DNA of 64,000 nucleotides from Vibrio navarrensis (GTDB lineage Bacteria; Pseudomonadota; Gammaproteobacteria; Enterobacterales; Vibrionaceae), in contig NZ_CP065219.1 of NCBI RefSeq assembly GCF_015767675.1, positions 1-64,000 of the forward strand. The letters are read 5' to 3'. Position 1 is the first letter of the stretch; each line of letters begins with the position of its first letter. The notes under the pieces were generated by a model. It saw only the letters and a list, made by a program, of their open reading frames with translations. It was not told where the DNA came from and did no database searches. The translations under genes were made by a program, and so were the position numbers. Of the stretch, positions 38,101 through 46,051 are shown in pieces.

Positions 38101-38345
38101 CCATCTCTGGCGATGAAACCATGGTGACATTAAGCAGCGACTTTGCCATGCCACAAGAAGTAACGCTCACAACAACGAGCTTGCCACTGATCCCTATGGA
38201 ACCATCGATTCCAACGCAACCGGTAGAGCCAGAAGCACCCGAAGAACCAACATCTCCATCATCTTCAGGTGGCAGTGGTGGCTCGACATCACCATTACTG
38301 TTGTTTGGACTGGGTCTATTAGGGCTATTGCGTAATCAGCGTTAA
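35193..38345 (+). CDS. Chondroitinase ABC I-like lyase (PL8) with GlyGly-CTERM anchor
   Basis: ATG 35193 (MKKTALLPINKVALLIG) opens a signal peptide ending near SAFA; the longest frame starts at an upstream TTG without one. The 1,050-residue enzyme keeps His468 and Tyr475 (RHKGHYPGY), Arg527 (AGRHPF) and Glu620 (WSSEIY). Unlike the other three lyases it ends in a proline/glutamate-rich linker (about 1000-1020). After that come SSSGGSGGSTS, a hydrophobic helix (PLLLFGLGLLGLL) and the basic tail RNQR. This is the GlyGly-CTERM arrangement processed by rhombosortase for type II-secreted surface proteins. It is therefore probably displayed on the cell surface. Confidence 0.93.
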   Translation: MKKTALLPINKVALLIGSALMAQSAFASLTPTILSFEESSIPTWINSDVTAVSLSTKRAILGDQSLLWQWNAGEKLVINKTFTRYTDTEARALYGSSATQIISFWLYNETPSASHATLTLANPDGAYPRTTTINLNFTGWRNVTLSLNNDFTSSVPNKFGQIILNAPNTGYGKLYIDRIMVSIDDSRYQWSDDQITTRYPVEEINFGLPENLPAPTSAELAAIEQIKTRLIQKLGTGSSNLSGLESKFNSFNIIKRADGTITGRHLITDPQQTPYQPNHLSAQDKADYNDYVLLGEGDKYNSKITGYAQLMLNLGKAYHNPLANKDRIAEMYTLMTEHMFDQGFVDGSALGTTHHWGYSGRWWYLSALLMEEPLRQAGLLDETYKALLWFSREFRNRGFEMKVTPSSTDMDFFNTLSQQNLAMILLNPDEREKVALLHKYADFLSATLDRNPPGYNDGFRPDGTAWRHKGHYPGYAFTALTSIGDLAYLMKGDEFGFQTGALDTIKKAMISAWIYTNPTVPLCIAGRHPFTDLSVNSNFAESMKNIALSYPTVDKELASIYLTITKQSAAQSVTIFGESITPATLPEGSWTFNGGAFAVHRVGDRMAIFKGYNQDVWSSEIYTNDNRYGRYQSHGSVHVLPLGDPVTHGYKQDGWDWNRNPGTTTIHLPINELESPRSSTLMILSDVGLSGATSLENQYTLFSFKHKAPQDLDRFEPSFEMNKHALGSEKFIYLTGNNIRNLDGRNRTETTLFQLAMRSGKGVNINGVDYTGSTLNKTLQSGDWIIDDNHVGYYLVNTDPVKVYRGGQTSKHNKTKAVTFGNFSSAWIDHGVAPNNKQYEYIMVMETTPQEMTQLASAFKAQPRFVTLQSDELRQVVKDTSSNLFGYTNFAESTFDQGYITHVDKPSQTLLRVDALQQKMVLSGASLDLNYQKGVDNQLLPDLTTGPDPVSITYTIKGKWQLSAGDAQVAISGDETMVTLSSDFAMPQEVTLTTTSLPLIPMEPSIPTQPVEPEAPEEPTSPSSSGGSGGSTSPLLLFGLGLLGLLRNQR

Positions 38346-38353
38346 GACGATGA

Positions 38354-38383
38354 ATGCATCGCAACATAGAGTTTGCGATGCAT
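38354..38383. repeat. 11-bp inverted repeat after the lyase gene
   Basis: ATGCATCGCAA and TTGCGATGCAT form a perfect stem with an 8-base loop, 9 bp after the lyase stop codon. No T-run follows, so it may stabilise the mRNA end or assist the terminator at 38413-38438. Confidence 0.5.
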
Positions 38384-38410
38384 CCGCGCATAAATATCGT
38401 CTTCAATAAA

Positions 38411-38438
38411 AAAGCGCCAATCAATGGCGCTTTTTATT
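38411..38438. terminator. Bidirectional terminator between convergent genes
   Basis: AGCGCCA/TGGCGCT (38413-38419, 38425-38431) is flanked by A-run and T-run. It serves the rightward lyase genes and the leftward CBM9-like gene. Confidence 0.85.
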
Positions 38439-39140
38439 TTATTTAACAAGTTTGCATGTACCAAAAGGTTTTGGATTATGAAACGCAGGTTTTGGAAGCC
38501 TAGGATCATTCCACGCAATCCAACCCATATCGATACCGCTTTCTGTCTTAGTAAACTCCGCACGCATTAGAGCGCAAATTAGCTCAGTTTTGTCATTATT
38601 CTGCCACAGCTGCATATTGGTTAACGTCGACATCGGGATAGAGCCTTCGACCAAGTAGCCATAATCCGTGACGGTAGAGCTAGTTTTTAGCCCTTCCCAC
38701 TCATATTCTATTAAAGAGGTGCGTTTATTAATTTTCGTATCGAAAGTACCTATCGCGCTATATATTTGATCTTTAGCATCGATCTCCATCGTGTAATATT
38801 TTTCTAGATCGCGATTTTTCGCTAAAAATATTTCAACGCGGTCGGAATCCAAGGCGCCACGTTCACCTTCGCCAATCGTGACATGCTTGTCATCCACTCG
38901 GTAACGGAAATAGATGGCTTCATCATCCCAAACTGCTTTAAATTCGGTCGCAGGTGCTAGTTTTGTATCCCAAGGAAAAGTAAACTGAGTCAGAGCGTCC
39001 GCTTTTCCCCATGCGCCATCATCTTCATTTGCATCAATAACTGGCGCATTTTCAACATGTTGAATCAAATAGGTGTCGCCTGCGTAAATAGCAGATGAGA
39101 AGAGTACAGAAGCAATACTAATCGCAATGAGTTTTTTCAT
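38439..39140 (-). CDS. Secreted CBM9-like carbohydrate-binding protein
   Basis: ATG 39140 follows TTAGGAATATTT. A signal peptide ends at AIYA (residue 20). The remaining 213 residues have the layout of a family 9 carbohydrate-binding module: VIDANEDDGAWGKADALTQF near the start, then FKAVWDDEAIYFRYRVDD, DSDRVEIFLAK, and a late MGWIAWNDPRLPKPAFHNP. Such stand-alone modules bind sugars in the periplasm or at the surface. Next to lyases it could capture chondroitin fragments. It is transcribed alone. Confidence 0.72.
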   Translation of the reverse strand: MKKLIAISIASVLFSSAIYAGDTYLIQHVENAPVIDANEDDGAWGKADALTQFTFPWDTKLAPATEFKAVWDDEAIYFRYRVDDKHVTIGEGERGALDSDRVEIFLAKNRDLEKYYTMEIDAKDQIYSAIGTFDTKINKRTSLIEYEWEGLKTSSTVTDYGYLVEGSIPMSTLTNMQLWQNNDKTELICALMRAEFTKTESGIDMGWIAWNDPRLPKPAFHNPKPFGTCKLVK

Positions 39141-39376
39141 AAATATTCCTAAAAAGTATTTACATATTAAAGATAAATATATTTCACATTACGCGGCAAT
39201 TTTATCAAAAATGTATTTATAAAACTTTGATTTAACCTATAAAAATATATTAAATACAAAAATAAATAGAATAAAAAAAGAAAATACATATGTGATTTTA
39301 TTATTTTACTTTATTTTTTATCCATAAAAAAAGCGGCGCATTAGCGCCGCTCTCTCTTTACCATTTATGCTGCACG
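39141..39376. other. AT-rich intergenic region
   Basis: These 236 bases are strikingly AT-rich (39160-39320). They hold the promoter side of the CBM9-like gene and the terminator of the aga/kdu operon at 39325-39351. Confidence 0.5.
39325..39351 (-). terminator. Terminator of the aga-kdu operon
   Basis: Leftward, the stem AGCGGCGC-taat-GCGCCGCT is followed by TTTTTT. It lies 25 bp after the stop of the unsaturated glucuronyl hydrolase gene. Confidence 0.88.
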
Positions 39377-40453
39377 TTACGCTAGCTTCGATACTTCAAT
39401 CGCCGCCAGAATAAACGCCCCGGCCCCGTAATCTATGTTGTGCTCAAACTGCACATCACGCGGGTTGAATGCCGGCAACTGTACCCAGCCGATCATGCCG
39501 TTGTCATGAATAGCTGTTTCTAACGCCGCCCACGCTTTGTGCACGATAGGCTGGTAGGTCGCGTCATCCAGTAAACCCTGGTTGAGGCCCCACGCCAGTC
39601 CAAAGGTGAACAGTGCCGTGGCGCTCGATTCCGGTGCCGGGAACGAATCCGGATCCAGCAGGCTCGCCCGCCAAAAACCGTCGTCATGCTGGTACTTCAC
39701 CACTTCTTTGGCGAGGTTAACGAACAGGGTGCGGTAGCACTCGCGCTCGTCAAAGTTTTCTGGCAGACGCTCGAGGATGCGCGGCACGGCGGCCAGCATC
39801 CAGCCCAGTCCGCGCGACCAGAAGACTTTTTCACCATTGGCTTCACGAAACTCGCTGCCGCCATCCCCAAATTCGTTTCGGTACTTTTGCCCCACTTCGG
39901 TTGGCATGTAGCGATAATCACGGTAGTACAGGCCCGTCTCCGGATCGTACAGGTGATTCACCGAGTCCCAGAAGGCGTTGTGCATGTAGTTGACATACTT
40001 GTCGTCACCGGTTTCGCGTGACAGTGCCGCAAACGCCGGCGGCGCCATGAACAGCGAATCCACCCACCACCAGTCTCGGTGACCCGGTTTCGGATCGTTG
40101 ACCATAAGGTCGAACGCTTTAATGGTTGGCTCTAACGCTTCCGGAATGTTCACCGTTGGGTACACGTCCAGGTACGCCTGCGCGCACACGTGGTCGTCGG
40201 CAAAGCACGGGAAGGCGCCAGTACGAAAACCAGTGTGCAGGGTGTAATTCATCACCCCATAGAGGTACTCTTGATCGTCTGTCGCTTTCCAGGCGGCAGC
40301 CACGGTGGACCAGAAAACGCCGCGCTCCCAGTCGGTATCTTTGATGAAGCGCGTGGCCCCGCTGCGGCGGATCACGCTGCGCGTTTGGTTTGCCACTTGG
40401 TAGCGGTAAACGCGTTTCATCTGATCCAGTACGTGCGCTTTATTGAGTGTCAT
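39377..40453 (-). CDS. Unsaturated glucuronyl hydrolase (GH105-like)
   Basis: ATG 40453 follows AAGGAGCCGGC. The 358-residue protein has no signal peptide and reads as an alpha/alpha-barrel of the GH105/GH88 clan: DWERGVFWSTVAAAW, DWWWVDSLFMAPPAFAAL, FWSRGLGWMLAAVPR and PESSATALFTFGLAWG. These enzymes remove the 4,5-unsaturated uronic acid that lyases leave at the non-reducing end. A cytoplasmic location means the unsaturated disaccharide must enter the cell intact, presumably via the PTS encoded in the same operon. GH105 seems a better fit than GH88, but I cannot verify this. It is the last gene of the operon. Confidence 0.85.
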   Translation of the reverse strand: MTLNKAHVLDQMKRVYRYQVANQTRSVIRRSGATRFIKDTDWERGVFWSTVAAAWKATDDQEYLYGVMNYTLHTGFRTGAFPCFADDHVCAQAYLDVYPTVNIPEALEPTIKAFDLMVNDPKPGHRDWWWVDSLFMAPPAFAALSRETGDDKYVNYMHNAFWDSVNHLYDPETGLYYRDYRYMPTEVGQKYRNEFGDGGSEFREANGEKVFWSRGLGWMLAAVPRILERLPENFDERECYRTLFVNLAKEVVKYQHDDGFWRASLLDPDSFPAPESSATALFTFGLAWGLNQGLLDDATYQPIVHKAWAALETAIHDNGMIGWVQLPAFNPRDVQFEHNIDYGAGAFILAAIEVSKLA

Positions 40454-40465
40454 GCCGGCTCCTTA

Positions 40466-41230
40466 TTAGCGAGCTAACCAGCCGCCATCCACGGCAAGAG
40501 TATAACCAGTGACGTAGTTTGAGGCGTCTGAAGCTAGGAAGGTGACCGGGCCTTGCATGTCGGTTGGTAGACCCCAACGACCCGCTGGGATGCGCTCCAA
40601 GATAGCCTGGTTGCGCGCCGCGTCTTCACGCAGAGCCTGAGTATTGTTGGTCGCCATGTAACCCGGGGCGATCGCGTTCACCTGGATGTTGTGGCCAGAT
40701 AGTTCGGTCGCCAAGGCGCGGGTGATGCCCATTACGGCCGATTTAGAAGCGGTATAAGAGATCACGCGAATGCCGCCTTGGAACGAGAGCATGGAGGCGA
40801 TGTTGATGATTTTGCCGCCTGACTGCTGCGCGATGAAGTGTTTTGCCACTGCTTGAGATAGGAATACCACAGCTTTTTGGTTGATGGCGATGACGTCATC
40901 CCAGTTATCTTCTGAGAAGTCGAGCAGGTCTTCACGGCGGATGATGCCGGCGTTGTTCACTAGGATGTCCACACGCCCCATGATCTCAACCGCTTGGTCA
41001 ACAAGCTCGGTCAGTGCTGCCTTGTTTGAGTTGGCAATAAGGTTCGCGTTGATGTATTCAAAACGACGGCCTTCGGCTTCGATCATCGCTTTGGTTTCTG
41101 GTGCGTCTACGTAGCCAATACCCAGTACATCAGCGCCGGCTTTGGCCAGCCCCACGGCCATGCCTTGACCAAGCCCCGTATCACAGCCAGTGACAATCGC
41201 GACTTTACCTGTTAAATCGAACATGTTCAT
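40466..41230 (-). CDS. kduD: 2-dehydro-3-deoxy-D-gluconate 5-dehydrogenase
   Basis: ATG 41230 follows AAAGGAAATGCATC. This 254-residue short-chain dehydrogenase has the cofactor motif TGCDTGLGQGMA (residues 14-25), NNAG, and the catalytic YTASK (Tyr-x3-Lys), ending VTGYTLAVDGGWLAR. KduD interconverts 2,5-diketo-3-deoxygluconate and KDG using NAD(H). It follows kduI, the enzyme making its substrate, in the same operon. Confidence 0.95.
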   Translation of the reverse strand: MNMFDLTGKVAIVTGCDTGLGQGMAVGLAKAGADVLGIGYVDAPETKAMIEAEGRRFEYINANLIANSNKAALTELVDQAVEIMGRVDILVNNAGIIRREDLLDFSEDNWDDVIAINQKAVVFLSQAVAKHFIAQQSGGKIINIASMLSFQGGIRVISYTASKSAVMGITRALATELSGHNIQVNAIAPGYMATNNTQALREDAARNQAILERIPAGRWGLPTDMQGPVTFLASDASNYVTGYTLAVDGGWLAR

Positions 41231-41330
41231 GATGCATTTCCTTTATAAAGCAGCCCTCACGCACGGTTGTCTTCGAGGGTGAGCATGAGAGCGTGTATTA
41301 ATCGTTAGTATGAAAAATCAGTCGCCTGAT

Positions 41331-42161
41331 TTAGCGTAAGTCAGACATGGCCACGTGGTCCATGTCGTCAAAAGTCTGGTTTTCCCCACACATAGACCAG
41401 ATGAATGAGTACGCGGCGGTGCCAACACCGGAGTGGATCGACCAACTTGGTGATATCACGGCTTGTTTTTCACGCATCACGATGTGACGGGTTTCCGTCG
41501 GCTCGCCCATGTAGTGGAACACGACGTTGTCATCCGTCATGTCAAAGTAGAGGTACACTTCCATGCGGCGCTCGTGCGTGTGGCATGGCATGGTGTTCCA
41601 CAGCGAGCCCTGGTGCAGTTGGGTTAAGCCCATGGTCAGCTGACACGTTGGCAGCACCGACGGCACGATGTATTTGCTGATGGTGCGCACGTTGCAGTTT
41701 TCGGCCTTGCCCAGCGTGACTTTTTCTGCATCATCGAGGGTGATTTTGCGCGTTGGGTAGGCGTGGTGCGCCGGGGTGGAGTTCATGTAGAACTGCGCAG
41801 GAGTACTGGCGTCAACGCTTTCAAAGGTGACGTCTTTGGCGCCCATACCGATGTACAAAGCTTCGCGCTCGGCAATCTCGTAGACCTGACCATCGACGGT
41901 GACTTTGCCCGCTTCGCCAAGGTTGATCAGACCCAATTCGCGACGCTGCAGGAAGTACTCCACGCCAAGCGCTTTGCCTGCGGCTAACTCCAGTGGCTTT
42001 TGCGTTGGGACGATGCCACCAAAAAGGATGCGATCGATGTGCGAGTAGGTCAGTGTGATTTCACCGTTGACAAACACGGTGTCGACAAGAAATTGTTCAC
42101 GCAGCCCGTCGGTGTCGAGCGTTTTCGCGTGTGCACTGTGAATGGGTTGACGAATATCCAT
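41331..42161 (-). CDS. kduI: 5-keto-4-deoxyuronate isomerase
   Basis: ATG 42161 follows GAGGGTTCCTA. The 276-residue cupin-type isomerase shows the metal-binding histidines and glutamate in [18 protein letters not shown] and the family motif GRVIFGGIVP-like [16 protein letters not shown]. It converts 4-deoxy-5-ketouronate, the rearranged form of the unsaturated uronic acid, into 2,5-diketo-3-deoxygluconate. About 100 bp separate it from kduD, the only sizeable gap in this part of the operon. Confidence 0.95.
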   Translation of the reverse strand: MDIRQPIHSAHAKTLDTDGLREQFLVDTVFVNGEITLTYSHIDRILFGGIVPTQKPLELAAGKALGVEYFLQRRELGLINLGEAGKVTVDGQVYEIAEREALYIGMGAKDVTFESVDASTPAQFYMNSTPAHHAYPTRKITLDDAEKVTLGKAENCNVRTISKYIVPSVLPTCQLTMGLTQLHQGSLWNTMPCHTHERRMEVYLYFDMTDDNVVFHYMGEPTETRHIVMREKQAVISPSWSIHSGVGTAAYSFIWSMCGENQTFDDMDHVAMSDLR

Positions 42162-42173
42162 TAGGAACCCTCG

Positions 42174-43328
42174 TTATTCTTGAGAATGAAATGCCCACTG
42201 CCCCTTGATTAGGGTGCGGTGAACGTGCAGTTGATCGTCCATGACGACCAAGCTGGCATCAAAACCGGCGGCAATCGAGCCTAAACGCTGCTCGAGTCCG
42301 AGGTAGCGCGCAGGCACAGCGGTGCTCATTTGAACCGCTTCCCATAGAGGGATCTTTGCATCGAATACCATGGTGCGCAGCGCTTTGTCGAGGCTGCAGG
42401 TGCTGCCGGCCAGAGAGCCGTCTTGGGTTATGGCGTTGCCATCGGTGACGGTGACGGTTTGCGCGCCGAGGACATAGTCGCCATCGGGCATGCCACCGGC
42501 ACGCATGCAATCGGTAATGAGGACCATTTTCTCGTACCCTTTCATGCGGTGCGCCAGATTCATCATCACCGGATTGACATGCACGCCATCGGGGATGATT
42601 TCGGCCAGCATGTCGTGATACAGCACCGCGCCGGCACAGCCGGGCTCACGGTGGTGCAGCCCCAACATGCCATTAAACAGGTGCACGCCACAGTCAGCGC
42701 CATGCTGATGTGCTTCGGTCACCTGATCGAAGGTGGCGCTGGTGTGGGCAACGCTGACTTTGATCCCGCGAGCTACCAACCAGTCAATCACAGCCATCGA
42801 GCCGTCGTATTCCGGCGCGAGTGCCACGCGCAGTAAGGAGTCACCGGCGCAGGAGCTGAGCTGCTCAAGCTCATCCAGTGTCGCGGCTTTTAAAAAGCGC
42901 GCTGGGTGCGAACCACGAAACGGTTCGGTAAAGTAAGGCCCTTCTAAGAATGAGCCTACCAGTTCGGCGCCCGAGGTCTGGCCTTGTGCGATGAAGTCGT
43001 TCACGCCACTGAGCGCGGCGTGGATCTCGTCCATCGGCGCGGTGACGGTGGTGCCACACCAGGCGACAACGCCCGTTTCAGGTAGGGCATCGCTGATGGT
43101 TTGTAGCGCCTCAGGTGTGGCGTCCATGACGTCACAACCGGCGCGGCCGTGAATGTGAATATCAACAAAGCCAGCCATCAGAGACAGGTCTTCAAGGCGA
43201 ATGCACTCACAATCACTTGGGATCTGCTTGGTCACCGCTTCGATGGTATCGCCATTGACGATCACGGCGGTGGCGTGCTCCACCCCATTTGGGGTGAAGA
43301 CCTTATCCGCTAATAGGGCGAAACGCAT
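42174..43328 (-). CDS. agaA: N-acetylgalactosamine-6-phosphate deacetylase (NagA family)
   Basis: This 384-residue amidohydrolase starts at ATG 43328, right after agaF. Metal and catalytic motifs are present: GFVDIHIHGRAG, FLEGPYFTEPFRGSHP, SVAHTSATFDQ, GVHLFNGMLGLHHREPG, and the catalytic Asp in LAGSTCSLDKALR-type context. NagA-family enzymes deacetylate GlcNAc-6-P or GalNAc-6-P. In an operon with AgaS and KbaYZ partners the GalNAc form (AgaA) is expected, producing galactosamine 6-phosphate and acetate. Confidence 0.92.
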   Translation of the reverse strand: MRFALLADKVFTPNGVEHATAVIVNGDTIEAVTKQIPSDCECIRLEDLSLMAGFVDIHIHGRAGCDVMDATPEALQTISDALPETGVVAWCGTTVTAPMDEIHAALSGVNDFIAQGQTSGAELVGSFLEGPYFTEPFRGSHPARFLKAATLDELEQLSSCAGDSLLRVALAPEYDGSMAVIDWLVARGIKVSVAHTSATFDQVTEAHQHGADCGVHLFNGMLGLHHREPGCAGAVLYHDMLAEIIPDGVHVNPVMMNLAHRMKGYEKMVLITDCMRAGGMPDGDYVLGAQTVTVTDGNAITQDGSLAGSTCSLDKALRTMVFDAKIPLWEAVQMSTAVPARYLGLEQRLGSIAAGFDASLVVMDDQLHVHRTLIKGQWAFHSQE

Positions 43329-43330
43329 AC

Positions 43331-43768
43331 TTATAAACCGTTGTCGTCATCTGCCGCGGCCGCGCTGATTTTCGCGAGCGCCTGACGCATCGATTGCATG
43401 GTCGAGCCACCGATTTCCAACAAGGTTTCGACCAAGTCGTCGAGGTTGCTGCCATCGCGCTCAAACGCCGAGTTGGCGATCATCGCTAGGTTCACACCCG
43501 CCACTATTTCTATATTCGGGGTGTCCAGCATGATGTTCATCGCACGGTTGCATGGTGAGCCGCCCAGAACATCACATAAAAATAGCACGCCGTCACCGGT
43601 GTTGACCGCTTTCGCTGCTTTACGTAGCTCGTCTTCTAAATCGTCAGTAGACATGGATTCCAAGAAGTCGACAAATTCAAACTGATCTTGTTCGCCAGCG
43701 ATGGCGTGAAAGGCCGACTGCATGCCGGTCGCGAAGTTGATGTGGCCTGAAACAACAATACCAATCAT
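43331..43768 (-). CDS. agaF: PTS system IIA component, mannose family
   Basis: ATG 43768 follows AAGGAATTTTCTC. The 145-residue protein has the phosphorylated histidine His9 in IVVSGHINFATGM and the FLCDVLGGSPCNRA segment typical of mannose-family IIA. It takes phosphate from HPr and passes it to IIB. It is the only IIA gene in the window and must serve both IIB-IIC-IID sets. It lies downstream of IID and upstream of agaA. Confidence 0.93.
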   Translation of the reverse strand: MIGIVVSGHINFATGMQSAFHAIAGEQDQFEFVDFLESMSTDDLEDELRKAAKAVNTGDGVLFLCDVLGGSPCNRAMNIMLDTPNIEIVAGVNLAMIANSAFERDGSNLDDLVETLLEIGGSTMQSMRQALAKISAAAADDDNGL

Positions 43769-43821
43769 GAGAAAATTCCTTAAAAATAAGGGGAAGCGAT
43801 TGTTTCCCCCTTTACTCAGAC

Positions 43822-44712
43822 TTAGAGAATGCCCAAATAGTGGCCCACGACGCCAAGCGCGAGCGTGCCAAAAATCAGTACCGGTGGCTTGGCAAAGAAG
43901 CCTTTGCCGCGCACCATTTTGAACATGAAGAACACGAGCGCCAGTGGCAGCAGGTTCGGCATAATCTTGTCAAACAAATCGTGCTGTAGAGAGACCACTT
44001 TGCCACCCATTTCGAGCTCCAGCGTGGTGTGCACTTTGATGAAAGTAGCGGTCAACGCACCAATCACGAACAGCCCCATGATGTTAGCCGCACGCGCGAG
44101 CCTCTCGGTCACGCCACTCATAGCGCTCATCGCTTTCGCACCAGCGTTGTAGCCAAGAAACATCAAGCCAAAATACGCTAAGAAGTGCGGAATTTGGTAC
44201 AGTACGAAGAACACAAATGGGCCGGCAATCGAACCATCGGCGGCAATCGCCGCACCCAGTGCTAAAGTCAATGGCATCAGTGTCATGTGGTCAAGCGCAT
44301 CCCCGATACCACCTAGTGGCCCAAGACCGGCTACTTTCACGGCATTGATGGTGCTTGGCTTTTCTTTGTTCTCTTCCATTGCCACGGACAGACCAAGTAG
44401 AAAAGTGAACAGTTTTGGCGAGCTGTTGAAGAACTGGAGGTGGTTTTTCAACGAGGTCGAAAAATCACGTTTGTTGTTGCCGTGAATTTTTTTCAACGCT
44501 GGGATCATCGAGTACGCGTAACCGCCAGCCTGCATACGTTCGAAGTTAAAGTTGCCTTCCATGAACAGGCCACGCAGGGCACACATAATAAGCTCACGCT
44601 TGGTGATCACTTTACGTACTTCGTTGTCTTGGTATGCATCAATCTCATCGGTGAAACGTTCTGTTTGCTCCGCTTCTTTTGGAAGCGCGTCTGTATTAAA
44701 TACCGTCGTCAT
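43822..44712 (-). CDS. agaE: PTS system IID component, mannose family (copy 2)
   Basis: This 296-residue IID membrane protein is identical to that of 7374-8264. It overlaps the end of IIC by 17 bp. With IIC it forms the transport channel. Given the operon content, the transported sugar is probably an unsaturated chondroitin disaccharide or GalNAc. Mannose-family PTS systems import glycosaminoglycan disaccharides in streptococci, which supports the first option. Here it is flanked by IIC and the IIA gene, giving a complete permease. Confidence 0.94.
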   Translation of the reverse strand: MTTVFNTDALPKEAEQTERFTDEIDAYQDNEVRKVITKRELIMCALRGLFMEGNFNFERMQAGGYAYSMIPALKKIHGNNKRDFSTSLKNHLQFFNSSPKLFTFLLGLSVAMEENKEKPSTINAVKVAGLGPLGGIGDALDHMTLMPLTLALGAAIAADGSIAGPFVFFVLYQIPHFLAYFGLMFLGYNAGAKAMSAMSGVTERLARAANIMGLFVIGALTATFIKVHTTLELEMGGKVVSLQHDLFDKIMPNLLPLALVFFMFKMVRGKGFFAKPPVLIFGTLALGVVGHYLGIL

Positions 44713-45481
44713 CGTAATTCTCACTTTGCACAGAGTTATTGCCTACTGCTGCCTGGGTTTGGCTGCCTGTCATGAAGTAGTAAAGGACCGCGGCTGATCC
44801 ACCAAGTACCGCTACCGCCATGATCGGCAGTTTAAGGTATGTGGTCATCACGAAACCAATGAAGAAAATCCCCGCCATCTCTTTGTTCCACATCACTTTT
44901 AACAGCATGGCAAAACCGATAGCGGGCACCATTTTCGCACCGATACCTAGACCTTCAAGCAGCATAGTTGGCGCATTTTCGTCAATCCACTGTGCCGCAT
45001 GCTCACCAAAGTATACCGTGATGAACGCGACCACCGAGTACATCGTGGCACGGGCAGTCAAAATACTGATTAATAAGAAGTCGATACCACGAGAGTCACC
45101 GCGCTCAGCGCAGTCGTCCGCTTTACCCATTGCGAACGAGGACATGGCAAAGAAACCGATGATCAACATCTGCATCAGTACCGCAATTGGCATGCCCACA
45201 CCCATTGCGATTTCTGGAGTTTGGTTGGTCATTATGGCAAACGCCACTGCGGCAATGGTCCCCATGGTCACATCTGGCGGCTGAGCGCCCGCGTTTGGCA
45301 CTAGGCCAAGCCACGCAAGCTCTAAAACCGCACCGGTCATCAGACCAAGTTCCAGATCACCCATGATCAGACCAACAATCGGGCCAGTGATCAGCGGACG
45401 GTGAATGTTCAGTGCCACATCGTATTTATCGATACCACACAGGAACGCCCACACCGCTACAAGCATTGCTTCAAATAGCAT
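44696..45481 (-). CDS. agaW: PTS system IIC component, mannose family (copy 2)
   Basis: This 261-residue integral membrane protein is identical to that of 6605-7390. Hydrophobic segments and the GDLELGLMTGAVLELAWLGL motif identify it as IIC of the mannose/GalNAc family. It forms the sugar pathway with IID. It lies between IIB and IID in the standard agaV-W-E order. Confidence 0.94.
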   Translation of the reverse strand: MLFEAMLVAVWAFLCGIDKYDVALNIHRPLITGPIVGLIMGDLELGLMTGAVLELAWLGLVPNAGAQPPDVTMGTIAAVAFAIMTNQTPEIAMGVGMPIAVLMQMLIIGFFAMSSFAMGKADDCAERGDSRGIDFLLISILTARATMYSVVAFITVYFGEHAAQWIDENAPTMLLEGLGIGAKMVPAIGFAMLLKVMWNKEMAGIFFIGFVMTTYLKLPIMAVAVLGGSAAVLYYFMTGSQTQAAVGNNSVQSENYDDDGI

Positions 45482-45536
45482 TGTCTCTTTCCTTTATTTG
45501 GGCCGGGGATAGTTTTCCTATACCGGCGGTTGAGAA

Positions 45537-46034
45537 TTACGCGCTCGCTTTCGCTAGTGTCAACACCTCAACCGGATCTTGGTCTGGGGTGTTCTGGATA
45601 GTCGAGAGCACATTACATGCGGCGATGCGCTCAAACGCCGTGATATCTTTCGCATCCACCGATACGGTTTTGGTGATTTGACGTTTACCTTCATGGAAGT
45701 GCATGTTACCCACGTTCACCGCCTTAATCGGTACGCCGCCTTCAATCAAACGCGCAACGTCGGTTGGGTTCGAACACACGATAAAGATTTTTTGCTCAGG
45801 CTTGGCTTTACCAATGATGGTGCACAGTTTGTCGACTGAGTAAAATGAGGTTTTGAACTCTCCGCCGGCCGAGGCACGCATCGCTGCTTGAGAGAACTCG
45901 GCGGTTGGGCCTTCGGCCACATCGTCGTTACACACGATACAAGTGTTAGCGCCAGAAGCCGGCATCCAAGTAATTTTCACTTGGCCATGCAATAGACGCT
46001 CGTCTATTCGGCACCATACAATATTCGCTGACAT
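45537..46034 (-). CDS. agaV: PTS system IIB component, mannose family (copy 2)
   Basis: The 165-residue IIB carries the phosphorylation site His16 (DERLLHGQV) and is identical to the copy-1 product. It lies 18 bp after agaS, so it belongs to the same transcript. From this gene toward the GH105-like gene the sequence is visibly more GC-rich than agaS and agaZ, which suggests that the operon was assembled from parts of different origin. Confidence 0.94.
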   Translation of the reverse strand: MSANIVWCRIDERLLHGQVKITWMPASGANTCIVCNDDVAEGPTAEFSQAAMRASAGGEFKTSFYSVDKLCTIIGKAKPEQKIFIVCSNPTDVARLIEGGVPIKAVNVGNMHFHEGKRQITKTVSVDAKDITAFERIAACNVLSTIQNTPDQDPVEVLTLAKASA

Positions 46035-46051
46035 AGTATTGAAACCCTCAG

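Noticed and set aside
42423..42836. 137-codon frame opposite agaA
   Set aside because: Antisense to a well-conserved amidohydrolase, no ribosome site, and composition explained by the codon structure of the real gene.
44820..45284. 154-codon frame opposite the PTS IIC gene (also 6802-7266)
   Set aside because: It is the antisense shadow of a conserved membrane protein and occurs in both copies only because the block is duplicated.
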